Of a stretch of DNA of 64,000 bases, positions 16,644 through 24,355 are shown piece after piece. The number at the start of each line of letters is the position of its first letter. The stretch's first letter is position 1. The stretch spans positions 6,634,001 to 6,698,000 of the forward strand of contig NZ_CP061725.1 in NCBI RefSeq assembly GCF_014764405.1, given 5' to 3'. The notes below the pieces were generated by a model. It was not told the DNA's origin and did no database searches. It was given only the letters and a program-made list of their open reading frames with translations. Made by a program: the position numbers and the translations under genes. This stretch comes from Micromonospora craniellae (lineage in GTDB: Bacteria > Actinomycetota > Actinomycetes > Mycobacteriales > Micromonosporaceae).

Positions 16644-16673
16644 GTTATAGGCAAGCAGCGACTTGCCTGTCAA
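16644..16673 (-). promoter_or_regulatory. arsR promoter with operator filling the -35/-10 spacer
   Basis: On the minus strand, TTGACA (16673-16668) and TATAAC (16649-16644) are separated by 18 nt, a near-consensus housekeeping promoter. The spacer region contains a perfect inverted repeat AGGCAAG-N6-CTTGCCT (16649-16655 and 16662-16668). A repressor bound there would block polymerase, so ArsR autoregulation is the natural reading. The predicted transcript begins at or next to the GTG start codon. Confidence 0.7.
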
Positions 16674-16694
16674 GTCCGCCACGCCCCGTCGGGC

Positions 16695-18266
16695 TCAGCC
16701 GATCGAGTGGGCGTGCCGGGCGGTCCGCTCGGCCAGCCACAGCCAGCGGCGCTGCACGTCACCGCTGGTGGCGGCGACCATCGACAGGGCGTCGCCGCCC
16801 ACCTTGCGCAACGCCTCCGCCTCGGCCGCCGGGTCGTCCAGCAGTGCCGCGCCATCGCGGAACGCCTCCGCCTCGGCCGACCCGCCGAACCGGGGCGCGA
16901 CCTCGTCACGCCAGAACTCGGCCCAGGTCGACTCGGGGTTCCAGGAGAACCGGGCGTACGCCAGGTAGCTGATCTCGTTGGTCGGGTGGTACGCGGACGC
17001 CTCGGCGAAGATGGTCAACCCGCGCATGCCGGCGGCGGCGGTCCGGGTGGCCATGTCGGTGTACATCTCCGGCACCCACGAGTGCCGCTGCCGGTTCCAC
17101 TGCGACCCCGCGTGCGTGCGCAGCACGTTGGTGCGGTGCGGCAGCGCCGCCACGTGCTCGGCGGTCAGCCGGTCCCGGTTGTCGTACCAGAAGCCCCGGT
17201 TGACGCAGTACTGGTACGCCACGTCGTCGGGCAGGTCGGCCAGCGGCCGTTGCGCGTCGAGGTCGAAGATGTTGTCCCAGTACACCTCGACCAGGTGACG
17301 CAGCGGCACCCCGGCCGGGCCGGGCCGCCGGGCGGTGTCCAGCAGGGTCGGGTACACCGACCGCATCGCCTCGTACGACCAGGAGGTGCGCTCGCCACCG
17401 GTGCGGCCGGCGCACCGCGCGCAGGCGCAGCTTCCGTAGTCGCCGGTCTCGAAGTTGATCCCGCCGACCGGCAGGGTGTCCAGCAGCCAGTCGACGGCGT
17501 CCCGGTGCCAGGCCAGGTTCTCCGGCTGCGACGGGCAGGCGGCCATCATGTACTCGCTGGCCGGGAAGTGCAGGTCGCCGAACTCGTCGATGTCGAAGCC
17601 GACCTTCTTCGGCAGCTCGGCGGCCAGGTCCGGGCGTCGGCGCAGCCAGGTCGCGAGGTTGTACCGGTGCCGGCCGTCGAAGTAGATGCCGCCGTAGGCG
17701 TTGATGCCCACCCCGGCGATGATCCGCACCCCCCGGGCGTTGGCGTACTCGCACAGGTCGCGGGCCGCCTCGACGCCGCCGTGGGCGTCGCGCAGCAGCC
17801 CGTACACGACGATCCCGCCGATGCGTTCGGCGCTGCAGAAGTCCACCAGCCGCCGGTAGTCGGCCCCGAAGGCGTCGGCCCCCTTGGCGTACGGGTTCAG
17901 TGCGCCAATCTCCTGCTGGCCGAGCTGGCGCAGGTCCCAGTTGGTGGAGTGGTCCCAGGTCCACAGGGTGCGCAGCGCCAGTCCGGGGGCGTTATGGTGC
18001 GACCCGACGGGCAGCCCGGCCGGGGTGGCCCGGGCCAGCAGGTCCCGGACGGCGTAGACCAGGCCAGCGAACGGGTCGCCGACGACGCGGATCTCCCCGG
18101 TGGCCGGCGCCTCGACCCGGAAGCCGCCCTCGGGCAGCGTCGGGTCGGGGACGAACCGTACCGGCTCCGGCCCCTCCCCCAGCGATTCGGCCAGCAGGGT
18201 GGCCGCGAACGGCGCGTGCTCGGCCCCGTGCACCCGGACGCCGGGAATCTGGCGGTACGACATCAT
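16695..18266 (-). CDS. glycoside-hydrolase-like protein, function unassigned
   Basis: A 523-residue protein with a GH20/alpha-glucuronidase-like look. A short N-terminal alpha/beta domain contains PATGEIRVVGDPFAGLVYAV (~55-75). It is followed by a TIM-barrel-like region with RTLWTWDHSTNWD, RIGGIVVYGLL, INAYGGIYFDGRHRYN, GGINFETGDYGSCACARCAG (~275) and GLTIFAEASAYHPTNEISY (~440). The CACARC cluster could bind metal. Acidic residues in FDIDEFGD and NFETGDYG are candidate catalysts, but I cannot assign a family. The tandem ATGATG start overlaps the YCII stop by 4 nt. A role in cleaving a sugar conjugate would fit the adjacent sugar genes. Confidence 0.65.
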   Translation of the reverse strand: MMSYRQIPGVRVHGAEHAPFAATLLAESLGEGPEPVRFVPDPTLPEGGFRVEAPATGEIRVVGDPFAGLVYAVRDLLARATPAGLPVGSHHNAPGLALRTLWTWDHSTNWDLRQLGQQEIGALNPYAKGADAFGADYRRLVDFCSAERIGGIVVYGLLRDAHGGVEAARDLCEYANARGVRIIAGVGINAYGGIYFDGRHRYNLATWLRRRPDLAAELPKKVGFDIDEFGDLHFPASEYMMAACPSQPENLAWHRDAVDWLLDTLPVGGINFETGDYGSCACARCAGRTGGERTSWSYEAMRSVYPTLLDTARRPGPAGVPLRHLVEVYWDNIFDLDAQRPLADLPDDVAYQYCVNRGFWYDNRDRLTAEHVAALPHRTNVLRTHAGSQWNRQRHSWVPEMYTDMATRTAAAGMRGLTIFAEASAYHPTNEISYLAYARFSWNPESTWAEFWRDEVAPRFGGSAEAEAFRDGAALLDDPAAEAEALRKVGGDALSMVAATSGDVQRRWLWLAERTARHAHSIG

Positions 18267-18562
18267 GACCTCCCGAGGGACTGCGGGGTGGCGGCCAGGT
18301 AGTCGACGATGTCGAGAGCCGCCCACACCCGGTGTCTCCAGTACGGATCGTGTTCGACGAGGGCGCGGGCCGCCGCCGCGTCGGGTGCCCGCAGCACGAG
18401 GACGGAGGCGCTCAGGTCGGCGCGGGCCCCGGCGATCAGGGCGGTGCCGTCGGCGAGCAGTCCGCGTACGTGGGCCAGGTGGGCCGCCCGGTGCGGCTCG
18501 CGACGACGGACCGCGTCGGCGGCGAAGGTGGCGGTGACCAGCCAGGTCGGTTCGAAGATCAC
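18263..18562 (-). CDS. YCII-related protein
   Basis: A 99-residue ferredoxin-like alpha/beta protein of the YciI family: an N-terminal TWLVTATF strand, REPHRAAHLAHVRGLLADG carrying the conserved His, and LVEHDPYWRHRVWAALDI carrying the conserved Asp-Pro. Members are small putative enzymes or dimeric partners with a His-Asp pair and no firm substrate. The GTG start at 18562 overlaps the regulator stop (GTGA), and its stop overlaps the next ATG, so it is translationally coupled on both sides. Confidence 0.8.
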   Translation of the reverse strand: MIFEPTWLVTATFAADAVRRREPHRAAHLAHVRGLLADGTALIAGARADLSASVLVLRAPDAAAARALVEHDPYWRHRVWAALDIVDYLAATPQSLGRS

Positions 18563-19878
18563 GTGTCTGCCCCGATCGCCCCGACCAGGCGTTGCAGGGC
18601 CACCCGGTAGACACTCTGCGGCCGGCCGGCACCGGTGCTGACGTGCACGCCGACCTCCTCGGCGAACCCGGCCGCGCGCAGCGCCTTGAGCAGCCGGCGG
18701 GCCGAGCGGGTCTCCACCCCGTACGCGTCGGCCAGACCCCGCGCGGTCACCTGGTGGGGGTCCATCTGGTGCAGCGCCTCCAGCAGCCGCCGGGTGGACA
18801 GCGGCCCGAGGCGCAGTTGCTCGGAGACCCGCAGCACGCCGGGGGCGGTCTCGCGCAGGCGCTGCTTGACCGCGCCCTCCCGGGTGGAGTAGATCTCCCC
18901 GTCCGGAAAGACCACGTGCGTCTCGCCGCCCCGGCCCAGGGCGAGAGCCTGTCGGGCGTTGGCCTCGGCGGCGGCGATGGTGGTGCCGGCGCCGAAGCCG
19001 ACGCTGTGGTCCCCGTCGACGCCGCGCAGGCTGAGCAGGGAGGCGTGCCCGGCCCGGTGCCGTGCGATGGCGCTCTCCACCGTGCCCCGGGTGGTCGTGA
19101 TGAGCAGGGTCCGGTCGTCGATGGTGTTGAGTCGTCCGCGCATCCGCTCGGCGTGCTCCAGCAGTGCTTCGCGCAGCCGCAGGCGCTGCCGTTCCGCCTG
19201 GTAGGGGTCCTGCGGGCGGCTCGCCGACTCGGCCACCTCGATCATCATCACCGCGATCTGGGTGGCCCGGGACTGGCGTACCTCGGCGGCGAGCCAGGCC
19301 CGGCGCAGCGCGTCGCGGACCGAGGCCCGGGTGTGCTCGACACGCCAGACCGGCACCCCGCGCTCACGCAGTTCCCGGTGCACCGCGCCGAGGCAGGTCA
19401 GGCACGCCTCGACGGCGCCGGACTCGTACCGCTCGCGGTGGTAGGCGGTGATCTCGGCCAGACCGGAGAAGAGCAGGCCGGACGAGTCGGCGATCGGCAG
19501 GATGTCGGTGGGCGGGCTCAGTTCGATGTCGTGGTACGTCTCCCGGACGGTCTCCGCCTCGATGGTGTCCACACTGACCCGGGGCAGTTGCCCACCGCCG
19601 GCCAGCAACATCCGGGACAGGGTGCGGTACAGGTCGATCCCGGCGTGCCGGATGTAGTCGATCTCGGCCCGCAGCCCACCGGCCGCCGCGGCGAAGGCGT
19701 ACGGGATGCGCCCGCTGAATAGCAGCACCTGGCACAGGTCGTCCAGCTCACGGGCCAGGGCGGGGGCCTGCTCGGGGTCAGTGTACGCGCGGGTGGTCGC
19801 CTCCTCCGCGCGGCCCTCCCCGGCCGCCACCTCCTGTACGAGCCGGATCGAGTCCTCCGGGCCGATGATCCCGATCAC
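18559..19878 (-). CDS. large transcriptional regulator with GGDEF-like middle domain and C-terminal winged helix
   Basis: A 439-residue protein. The N-terminal ~190 residues begin MIGIIGPEDSIRLVQEV and look like a ligand-sensing domain. Residues ~200-350 resemble a GTP-cyclohydrolase-III/GGDEF-type domain: QIAVMMIEVAES, then GRLNTIDDRTLLITTTRG, then TTIAAAEANARQALALGRG. It lacks a GGDEF catalytic motif, so it is probably sensory. The C-terminal ~90 residues form a helix-turn-helix (RGLADAYGVETRSARRLLKAL). The GTG start at 19878 is preceded by 43 nt without a gene. It is the best local candidate for control of the sugar-acid region. I do not recognise a named family. Confidence 0.6.
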   Translation of the reverse strand: MIGIIGPEDSIRLVQEVAAGEGRAEEATTRAYTDPEQAPALARELDDLCQVLLFSGRIPYAFAAAAGGLRAEIDYIRHAGIDLYRTLSRMLLAGGGQLPRVSVDTIEAETVRETYHDIELSPPTDILPIADSSGLLFSGLAEITAYHRERYESGAVEACLTCLGAVHRELRERGVPVWRVEHTRASVRDALRRAWLAAEVRQSRATQIAVMMIEVAESASRPQDPYQAERQRLRLREALLEHAERMRGRLNTIDDRTLLITTTRGTVESAIARHRAGHASLLSLRGVDGDHSVGFGAGTTIAAAEANARQALALGRGGETHVVFPDGEIYSTREGAVKQRLRETAPGVLRVSEQLRLGPLSTRRLLEALHQMDPHQVTARGLADAYGVETRSARRLLKALRAAGFAEEVGVHVSTGAGRPQSVYRVALQRLVGAIGADT

Positions 19879-19921
19879 GCTGCCGCCTCCACGTCGTCGC
19901 CCTCGCCGTCGGTCGGGCTGC

Positions 19922-20683
19922 TCAGCCGGTGTAGACGGTGCCGGCGATGCCGGCGCTGGCCGGTGCCGCCAACAGCGTCAGCACCGACGCCACGTCCTCG
20001 GGACGGCCCAGCGCCGCCTCGATCCGGGCGACCTGGGCACCGTCGGTGCCGTTGGCCCGTGCCTCGTCCAGCGACCGCCGCATCAGCGGGGTGTCGATGT
20101 CGCCGGGACAGAGGGTGTGCACCCGGATCCCGCGTGGGCCGAGTTGCCGGGCCAGCGTCAGTGCCAGGCCGTGCAGTCCTCCCTTGCTCGCGCCGTAGGG
20201 TACCGAGCCGGATCCGGTCAACACGCCCGCCTTGGAACCGACCAGGACGAGTACCCCGTGGCCGTCGGCCAGGTGCCGTACGGCGTGCTTGGCGACCAGG
20301 AACGGTCCGGTGAGGTTGACCTCGATCACCCGCTGCCACAGTTCCAGCGGCAGGTCGGTGACGTCGGTGCCCTGCCCGGACATGACACCGGCGACGTGCA
20401 GCACCGCGTCGATGCCGCCGAGGTCGGCGGCGACCGCGTCGAGCACGTCGGCGACCTGCGTCTCCCGGGTCACGTCGACGGCGTGGGCGCAGGCGCTCGC
20501 CCCGGCGGCGCGGGCCTGCGCGGCGGCACCGGCGGCGCCGTCGGCGTCGGCGTCGAGCACCGCGACGGCCGCACCGGCCGCAGCGGCGGCCCGTACCGTG
20601 GCGAGCCCGATGCCGGAGGCACCGCCGATGACGACCACCCGGCGTCCGGTGAGCAGGCCGGCCGCCGGGGCGACGCCGGTCAC
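19922..20683 (-). CDS. short-chain dehydrogenase/reductase
   Basis: A 253-residue classical SDR: the NAD(P) motif VVVIGGASGIGLAT near residue 20, LHVAGV near 100, Ser in VLVLVGSKAG near 148, the YGASKGG catalytic Tyr-Lys pair near 163 and RVHTLCPGDIDTPL. The Asp after strand 2 (VLDADADG) favours NAD over NADP. The GTG start at 20683 overlaps the E1-beta stop (GTGA); longer frames upstream have no homology. Next to a mutarotase-like protein, a dehydratase and a lactonase-like protein it may oxidise a sugar or a keto-deoxy acid, but this is inference. Confidence 0.85.
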   Translation of the reverse strand: MTGVAPAAGLLTGRRVVVIGGASGIGLATVRAAAAAGAAVAVLDADADGAAGAAAQARAAGASACAHAVDVTRETQVADVLDAVAADLGGIDAVLHVAGVMSGQGTDVTDLPLELWQRVIEVNLTGPFLVAKHAVRHLADGHGVLVLVGSKAGVLTGSGSVPYGASKGGLHGLALTLARQLGPRGIRVHTLCPGDIDTPLMRRSLDEARANGTDGAQVARIEAALGRPEDVASVLTLLAAPASAGIAGTVYTG

Positions 20684-21660
20684 CGGCGGACCGTTGCGCG
20701 GACCGCCTCGGCCACGTGCTCCGCCTCGGGCACCACGGCCTTCTGCAGTGCCGGTGCGGCCGGCATCGGCACGTCCGGGGCGGCCACCCGGGCCACCGGG
20801 GCCTTCAGGTCGGCGAAGCACTCGGACGTGGCCCGGGCGGCGATCTCCGCGCCGAATCCGCCGGTCAGGTTCGCCTCGTGGGCGACGACCAGGCGGCCGG
20901 TGCGCGAGACCGAGGCGCCGACGGTGTCGAAGTCCAGCGGGTTGAGCCACCGCAGGTCGATCACCTCGGTCTCGAACCCCTCCGCAGCGAGCTGGTCGGC
21001 GGCGGCCAGGGCCGCCGGGACCATCCGGGACCAGGCCACCACGGTGGCGTCCCGGCCGTCGCGGACCACGCGGGCCCCGCCGATCGGCTCGACCGGCGCG
21101 TCGGCGCGTACCGGGCCCCGGGTCGGGTAGAGCATCCGGGCCTCCGCGACCACCACCGGGTCGTCGCTGGTCACCGCAGTCCGCAGCATCTGGTACGCGT
21201 CGTCCGGGGTGGACGGCAGCGCCACCCGCAGGCCGGGGGTGTGCGCGAAGTACGCCTCCACAGAGTGCGAGTGCTGGGCGCACGCCCCCGGTGAGTACCC
21301 CTGCTGCATCCGGATCACCAGCGGGGCCTTCCACCGGCCGGCGCTGGAGTAGCGGATGGTGGCGATCTGGTTGACGATCTGATCCATCGCCACGAAGGAG
21401 AAGTCGGCGTACATGATCTCGGCGATCGGCCGCAGGCCGGTCATGGCCGCGCCGAGCGCCATGCCCAGGAAGCCGGTCTCGGAGATCGGAGTGTCGAAGA
21501 TCCGGTCGCTGCCGAACCGCTTGTGCAGTCCCTTGGTGGCGCCGAACGGGCCGCCGGGCAGCGCGACGTCCTCACCGAAGTAGACGGTGTCGGACCGGCT
21601 GTCCAGCGCCCAGGCCAGCGCCGCGTTGACGGCCTGGATGTACCGCAGCGACTCAGACAT
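20680..21660 (-). CDS. TPP-dependent 2-oxoacid dehydrogenase E1 component, beta subunit
   Basis: A 326-residue transketolase-like beta subunit: GEDVALPGGPFGATKGLHKRFG near residue 30, DTPISETGFLGMALGAAMTG with the conserved catalytic Glu near 62, and PIAEIMYADFSFVAMDQIVNQ near 80. C-terminal features include EVIDLRWLNPLD and VVAHEANLTGGFGAEI. Length is normal. It pairs with the adjacent alpha subunit, with starts and stops overlapping by 8 nt. No E2 or E3 gene is nearby, so the E1 pair either borrows a housekeeping E2/E3 or works alone as an acyloin or decarboxylating enzyme. Confidence 0.9.
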   Translation of the reverse strand: MSESLRYIQAVNAALAWALDSRSDTVYFGEDVALPGGPFGATKGLHKRFGSDRIFDTPISETGFLGMALGAAMTGLRPIAEIMYADFSFVAMDQIVNQIATIRYSSAGRWKAPLVIRMQQGYSPGACAQHSHSVEAYFAHTPGLRVALPSTPDDAYQMLRTAVTSDDPVVVAEARMLYPTRGPVRADAPVEPIGGARVVRDGRDATVVAWSRMVPAALAAADQLAAEGFETEVIDLRWLNPLDFDTVGASVSRTGRLVVAHEANLTGGFGAEIAARATSECFADLKAPVARVAAPDVPMPAAPALQKAVVPEAEHVAEAVRATVRR

Positions 21661-22588
21661 AGACGTACTCCTTGACGGTCGCCGGGTCGGGGAACGGCAC
21701 CTCGCGGGCGGCGGCGACGGCGGCCTCCACCTCGGCGGCCACCTCCGCGTCGATGGCGTCGAGCCGGGCGGTCAGCTCGGCGTCGGCGGCGGCCCGGATG
21801 CGGACCAGCGGCTCGCGTTCGCGGGCGGCGGCGATCTCGCCGGCCGGCCGGTAGTGCTGCACGTCGCCGCTGTAGTGGCCGACCAGCCGCTCGGTCATGG
21901 CCTCCACGATGGACGGGCCGGTGCCCTCCCGGGCGCGGGTGACCGCCTCGGTGACGGCCTGGGCGACCGCGTCCGGGTCGTTGCCGTCGACGACCCGGCC
22001 GGGGATCCCGTACCCGGCGGCGCGCTCGGCGAGTTGCCGGATGCGGACCATGTCCTCGATGCGGGACATCTCCGAGTAGACGTTGTTCTCCACCACCAGG
22101 ACCAGCGGCAGGTCGAGCACGGCGGCGAGGTTGATCGCCTCGTGCACGTTGCCCTGGTTCATCGCGCCGTCACCGATGCTGACGACCGAGACGGCGCCGC
22201 TGCCGGTGCGCTGCGCGGTGAGCGCGGCGCCGGTGGCGATCGGCACGCCGGCGCCGACGATGGAGTTCTCCCCCATGAACCAGCGTCCGGGGTCGGACAG
22301 GTACGGCGAGGCGGCCCGGCCGCCGTTGACCGCCGAGTCACGACCCATCATCTCGGCGAACAGCCCGGTCATGTCCACACCTCGGGTCAGCGCCCAGCCG
22401 TGCCCACGGTAGGTCGCGGTCACGTGGTCGCCGTCGCGCAGCGCGCGGGCGGCACCGACCGGGATCGCCTCCTGACCGTTGCACAGGTGGATCGAGCCCG
22501 GGATCTCACCGTCGTCCTTGAGGGCGGCCAGCCGCTCCTCGAACCGGCGGATCCGGGCCATCGCCCGGTAGTCGTCCGGCAGACCCAT
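21653..22588 (-). CDS. TPP-dependent 2-oxoacid dehydrogenase E1 component, alpha subunit
   Basis: A 311-residue alpha subunit with the full thiamine-diphosphate motif beginning GDGAMNQGNVHEAINLA near residue 155 and ending VENN. It also has HLCNGQEAIPVGAARAL near 35, YRGHGWALTRG near 60 and a phosphorylation-loop-like RRFEERLAAL at the N-terminus. ATG 22588 is chosen, with GGGGG 3-7 nt upstream; GTG 22591 is one codon earlier. It is first gene of the minus-strand operon running to 16.7 kb and is divergent from the dehydratase gene. Acetoin- and pyruvate-type enzymes are the closest by look; the substrate is unproven. Confidence 0.9.
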   Translation of the reverse strand: MGLPDDYRAMARIRRFEERLAALKDDGEIPGSIHLCNGQEAIPVGAARALRDGDHVTATYRGHGWALTRGVDMTGLFAEMMGRDSAVNGGRAASPYLSDPGRWFMGENSIVGAGVPIATGAALTAQRTGSGAVSVVSIGDGAMNQGNVHEAINLAAVLDLPLVLVVENNVYSEMSRIEDMVRIRQLAERAAGYGIPGRVVDGNDPDAVAQAVTEAVTRAREGTGPSIVEAMTERLVGHYSGDVQHYRPAGEIAAAREREPLVRIRAAADAELTARLDAIDAEVAAEVEAAVAAAREVPFPDPATVKEYVYV

Positions 22589-22603
22589 CACACCCCCATA
22601 GAT

Positions 22604-22620
22604 GAATAAGAGCCCTATTC
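22604..22620. promoter_or_regulatory. operator candidate near the E1-alpha start
   Basis: GAATA-N7-TATTC is a 17-nt imperfect palindrome containing AGAGCCCTAT (22609-22618). Its exact reverse complement, ATAGGGCTCT, recurs at 22695-22704 beside the divergent gene. The site lies about 16 nt upstream of the E1-alpha start, within the expected promoter or 5' leader. Confidence 0.55.
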
Positions 22621-22692
22621 CGGCTCGTTCGGATTGGAGCCTAGACCAGGGACATCATGCTATGGAAGAGTGCATGAGCAAGTTTGTGGCCG

Positions 22693-22706
22693 TTATAGGG
22701 CTCTAA
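22693..22706. promoter_or_regulatory. operator candidate near the dehydratase start
   Basis: TTATAGGGCTCTAA is an imperfect 14-nt palindrome sharing a 10-bp core, in opposite orientation, with 22609-22618. It ends 12 nt before the ATG of the dehydratase gene. The two sites mirror each other in the 130-nt divergent region, as expected for one regulator controlling both operons. Confidence 0.55.
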
Positions 22707-22718
22707 TTTGGGGGCAGC

Positions 22719-23849
22719 ATGGAGATCACCGCCGTCGAGTCGGTGGTGCGGGGCGACGCGCACTTCGCCGCGGTGCACACCTCGACCGGGCTGGTCGGCG
22801 TCGGGCAGTCCGCCTGCTGGGGGTATCCGGGAGCCGTCCACGCGGTCGTGGAGGCGTTCCGCCCGCACCTGCTCGGCGCCGACCCGAGCCGGATCGAGCA
22901 CCACTGGCACCACCTGTACCGGATGGGACCGTTCCGAGGGTCGGTGCTCACCGCCGCCGTCTCCGCGATCGACCTGGCGCTGTGGGACCTGCTCGGCAAG
23001 CGGCTCGGCGTACCGGTCTGGCAGTTGCTCGGCGGTCGGGTCCGAGACCGGATCCGGCTGCACCTGCTGCTGCCCGGCAGCGGCGCACAGGACCTCGCCG
23101 CACAGGCCGCGGCGGCGGTCGCCGACGGGTTCACCGCAGTGAAGTTCGACCCGCTGCCGGCGAACTACGGTGACCTGTCGCTGGCCCGACTGGTCACCGA
23201 GACCGAGGCGACCACCGCCGCCGTCCGGGACGCGGTCGGACCCGACGTCGACCTGATCATCGAGCTGCACCGCAAGCTCACCCCGTTGCAGGCCGAGGCG
23301 ATGATCCCGGCGGTCGGCCGGCTGCACCCGCTGATGGTCGAGGACGCGATCCAGATCGACAGCGTCAGCAGCCAGGCCGAGGTCACCCGCCGCGCGCTCG
23401 GAGTGCCGATGGCCAACGGCGAACGGCTGCACACCATCTGGGAGTTCAAGGAACTGCTGGCGCAGGGCGGGGCCCAGTACGTCCGGCCCGACCTCGGCCT
23501 GGCCGGCGGCATCAGCCACGCCCGTAAGATCGCCGCGTTGGCGGAGTCGTACCACGCGGCGGTGGTGAGCCACAACTGCCTCGGACCGCTGCTCACCATG
23601 GCCTCGGTGCACCTGGACACGGCGATCCCGAACTTCGTGACTCAGGAGTACTCCCCGCTCGACGACCTTCTCGCCGACGGTCCGGCCCGGGCCTGCGTCC
23701 GCCGCGAGGGCGGCTTCCTGCCGATCCCCGAGGAACCCGGTCTCGGCGTCACCCTCGACCTCACCGACGAGACCCCGCTGGACCTGACCGGCCGCCCCCT
23801 CACCCACATCCCCCACCGCGCCGACGGCTCCATCGCGTACGCCGTCTAG
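22719..23849 (+). CDS. mandelate racemase/muconate lactonizing family protein (acid-sugar dehydratase-like)
   Basis: A 376-residue enolase-superfamily enzyme with an N-terminal capping domain (residues 1-~110) and a barrel domain. Visible catalytic residues are K142-x-D144, metal ligands E182, E208 and E235, H184 beside the first ligand and H285 in VVSHNCLG. The E-x-H pattern at the first ligand and the NGER loop resemble galactonate- or rhamnonate-type acid-sugar dehydratases, which remove water from an aldonate to give a 2-keto-3-deoxy acid. A GGGGG ribosome site precedes the ATG. It stands alone on the plus strand, divergent from the E1 operon, and ends just before a large hairpin. Confidence 0.87.
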   Translation: MEITAVESVVRGDAHFAAVHTSTGLVGVGQSACWGYPGAVHAVVEAFRPHLLGADPSRIEHHWHHLYRMGPFRGSVLTAAVSAIDLALWDLLGKRLGVPVWQLLGGRVRDRIRLHLLLPGSGAQDLAAQAAAAVADGFTAVKFDPLPANYGDLSLARLVTETEATTAAVRDAVGPDVDLIIELHRKLTPLQAEAMIPAVGRLHPLMVEDAIQIDSVSSQAEVTRRALGVPMANGERLHTIWEFKELLAQGGAQYVRPDLGLAGGISHARKIAALAESYHAAVVSHNCLGPLLTMASVHLDTAIPNFVTQEYSPLDDLLADGPARACVRREGGFLPIPEEPGLGVTLDLTDETPLDLTGRPLTHIPHRADGSIAYAV

Positions 23850-23856
23850 AGCGGCA

Positions 23857-23920
23857 CGGATGTAAGGAGGGGTCCCCTGCTATGCACGAGGCGTTAGCAG
23901 GGGACCCCTCCTTACATCCG
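23857..23920. terminator. perfect 26-bp inverted repeat, bidirectional terminator candidate
   Basis: Arms 23857-23882 and 23895-23920 are exact reverse complements, with a 12-nt loop. The arms contain GTAAGGAGGGGTCCCCTGC. The hairpin separates the convergent dehydratase and mutarotase-like genes and includes the last codons and TAA stop of the latter. Each arm also contains an internal GGGGTCCCC palindrome. The length and perfection suggest either a strong terminator or a member of a dispersed repeat family. Confidence 0.8.
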
Positions 23921-24355
23921 ACGGCCCGAGTGCTGGAAGACCGGGTACGCCCACAGGGGCTCGCCGTCGGCGTCGGCGATCTCGGCGAACAGGTGCGCCA
24001 GCGAGGCCGTCCAGCGCGCCTGCACCTCGGAGGCGCCGGTGACCCGGCCGGCGTGCTCGAATCCCCACCGGGTCCGCAGGACACAGATCAGCAACAGACC
24101 GTGCCGGTAGATGTGGTAGTCGTACACGCCCGCCTCGTCGAGCAGGGCGGCCATCTCCGGCCACAGCTCGGCGTGCCGGCGCTCGTACTCGGCCGCCGCC
24201 CCAGGCCGCAGGCGGTACAGGTGGCACACCTGCACTCCCGGCCCGCGGGCCGGTCCCGTCCCCGATCCGGTGCCGGGATCGGGGGCGGGACCGCGGTGAC
24301 CCGCGCTCGGACATTGAGGAGTATCCGGGTCGGGCCGGTCGGTCGGTGTGCTCAC
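23912..24355 (-). CDS. L-rhamnose mutarotase-like protein
   Basis: The C-terminal ~105 residues form a ferredoxin-like mutarotase domain: VCHLYRLRPGAAAEYERRH, then AELWPEMAALLDEAGVYDYHIYRHG, LLICVLRTRWGFEH and the final PLWAYPVFQHS. The conserved His, Tyr and Trp-Pro-Glu residues match L-rhamnose mutarotases, which interconvert sugar anomers. GTG 24355 is chosen because it overlaps the permease stop (GTGA); this adds a 40-residue Pro/Gly-rich tail. GTG 24235, just before the domain, is the main alternative. The gene's stop codon lies inside the terminator hairpin. It is last in the sugar-importer operon. Confidence 0.8.
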   Translation of the reverse strand: MSTPTDRPDPDTPQCPSAGHRGPAPDPGTGSGTGPARGPGVQVCHLYRLRPGAAAEYERRHAELWPEMAALLDEAGVYDYHIYRHGLLLICVLRTRWGFEHAGRVTGASEVQARWTASLAHLFAEIADADGEPLWAYPVFQHSGRRM

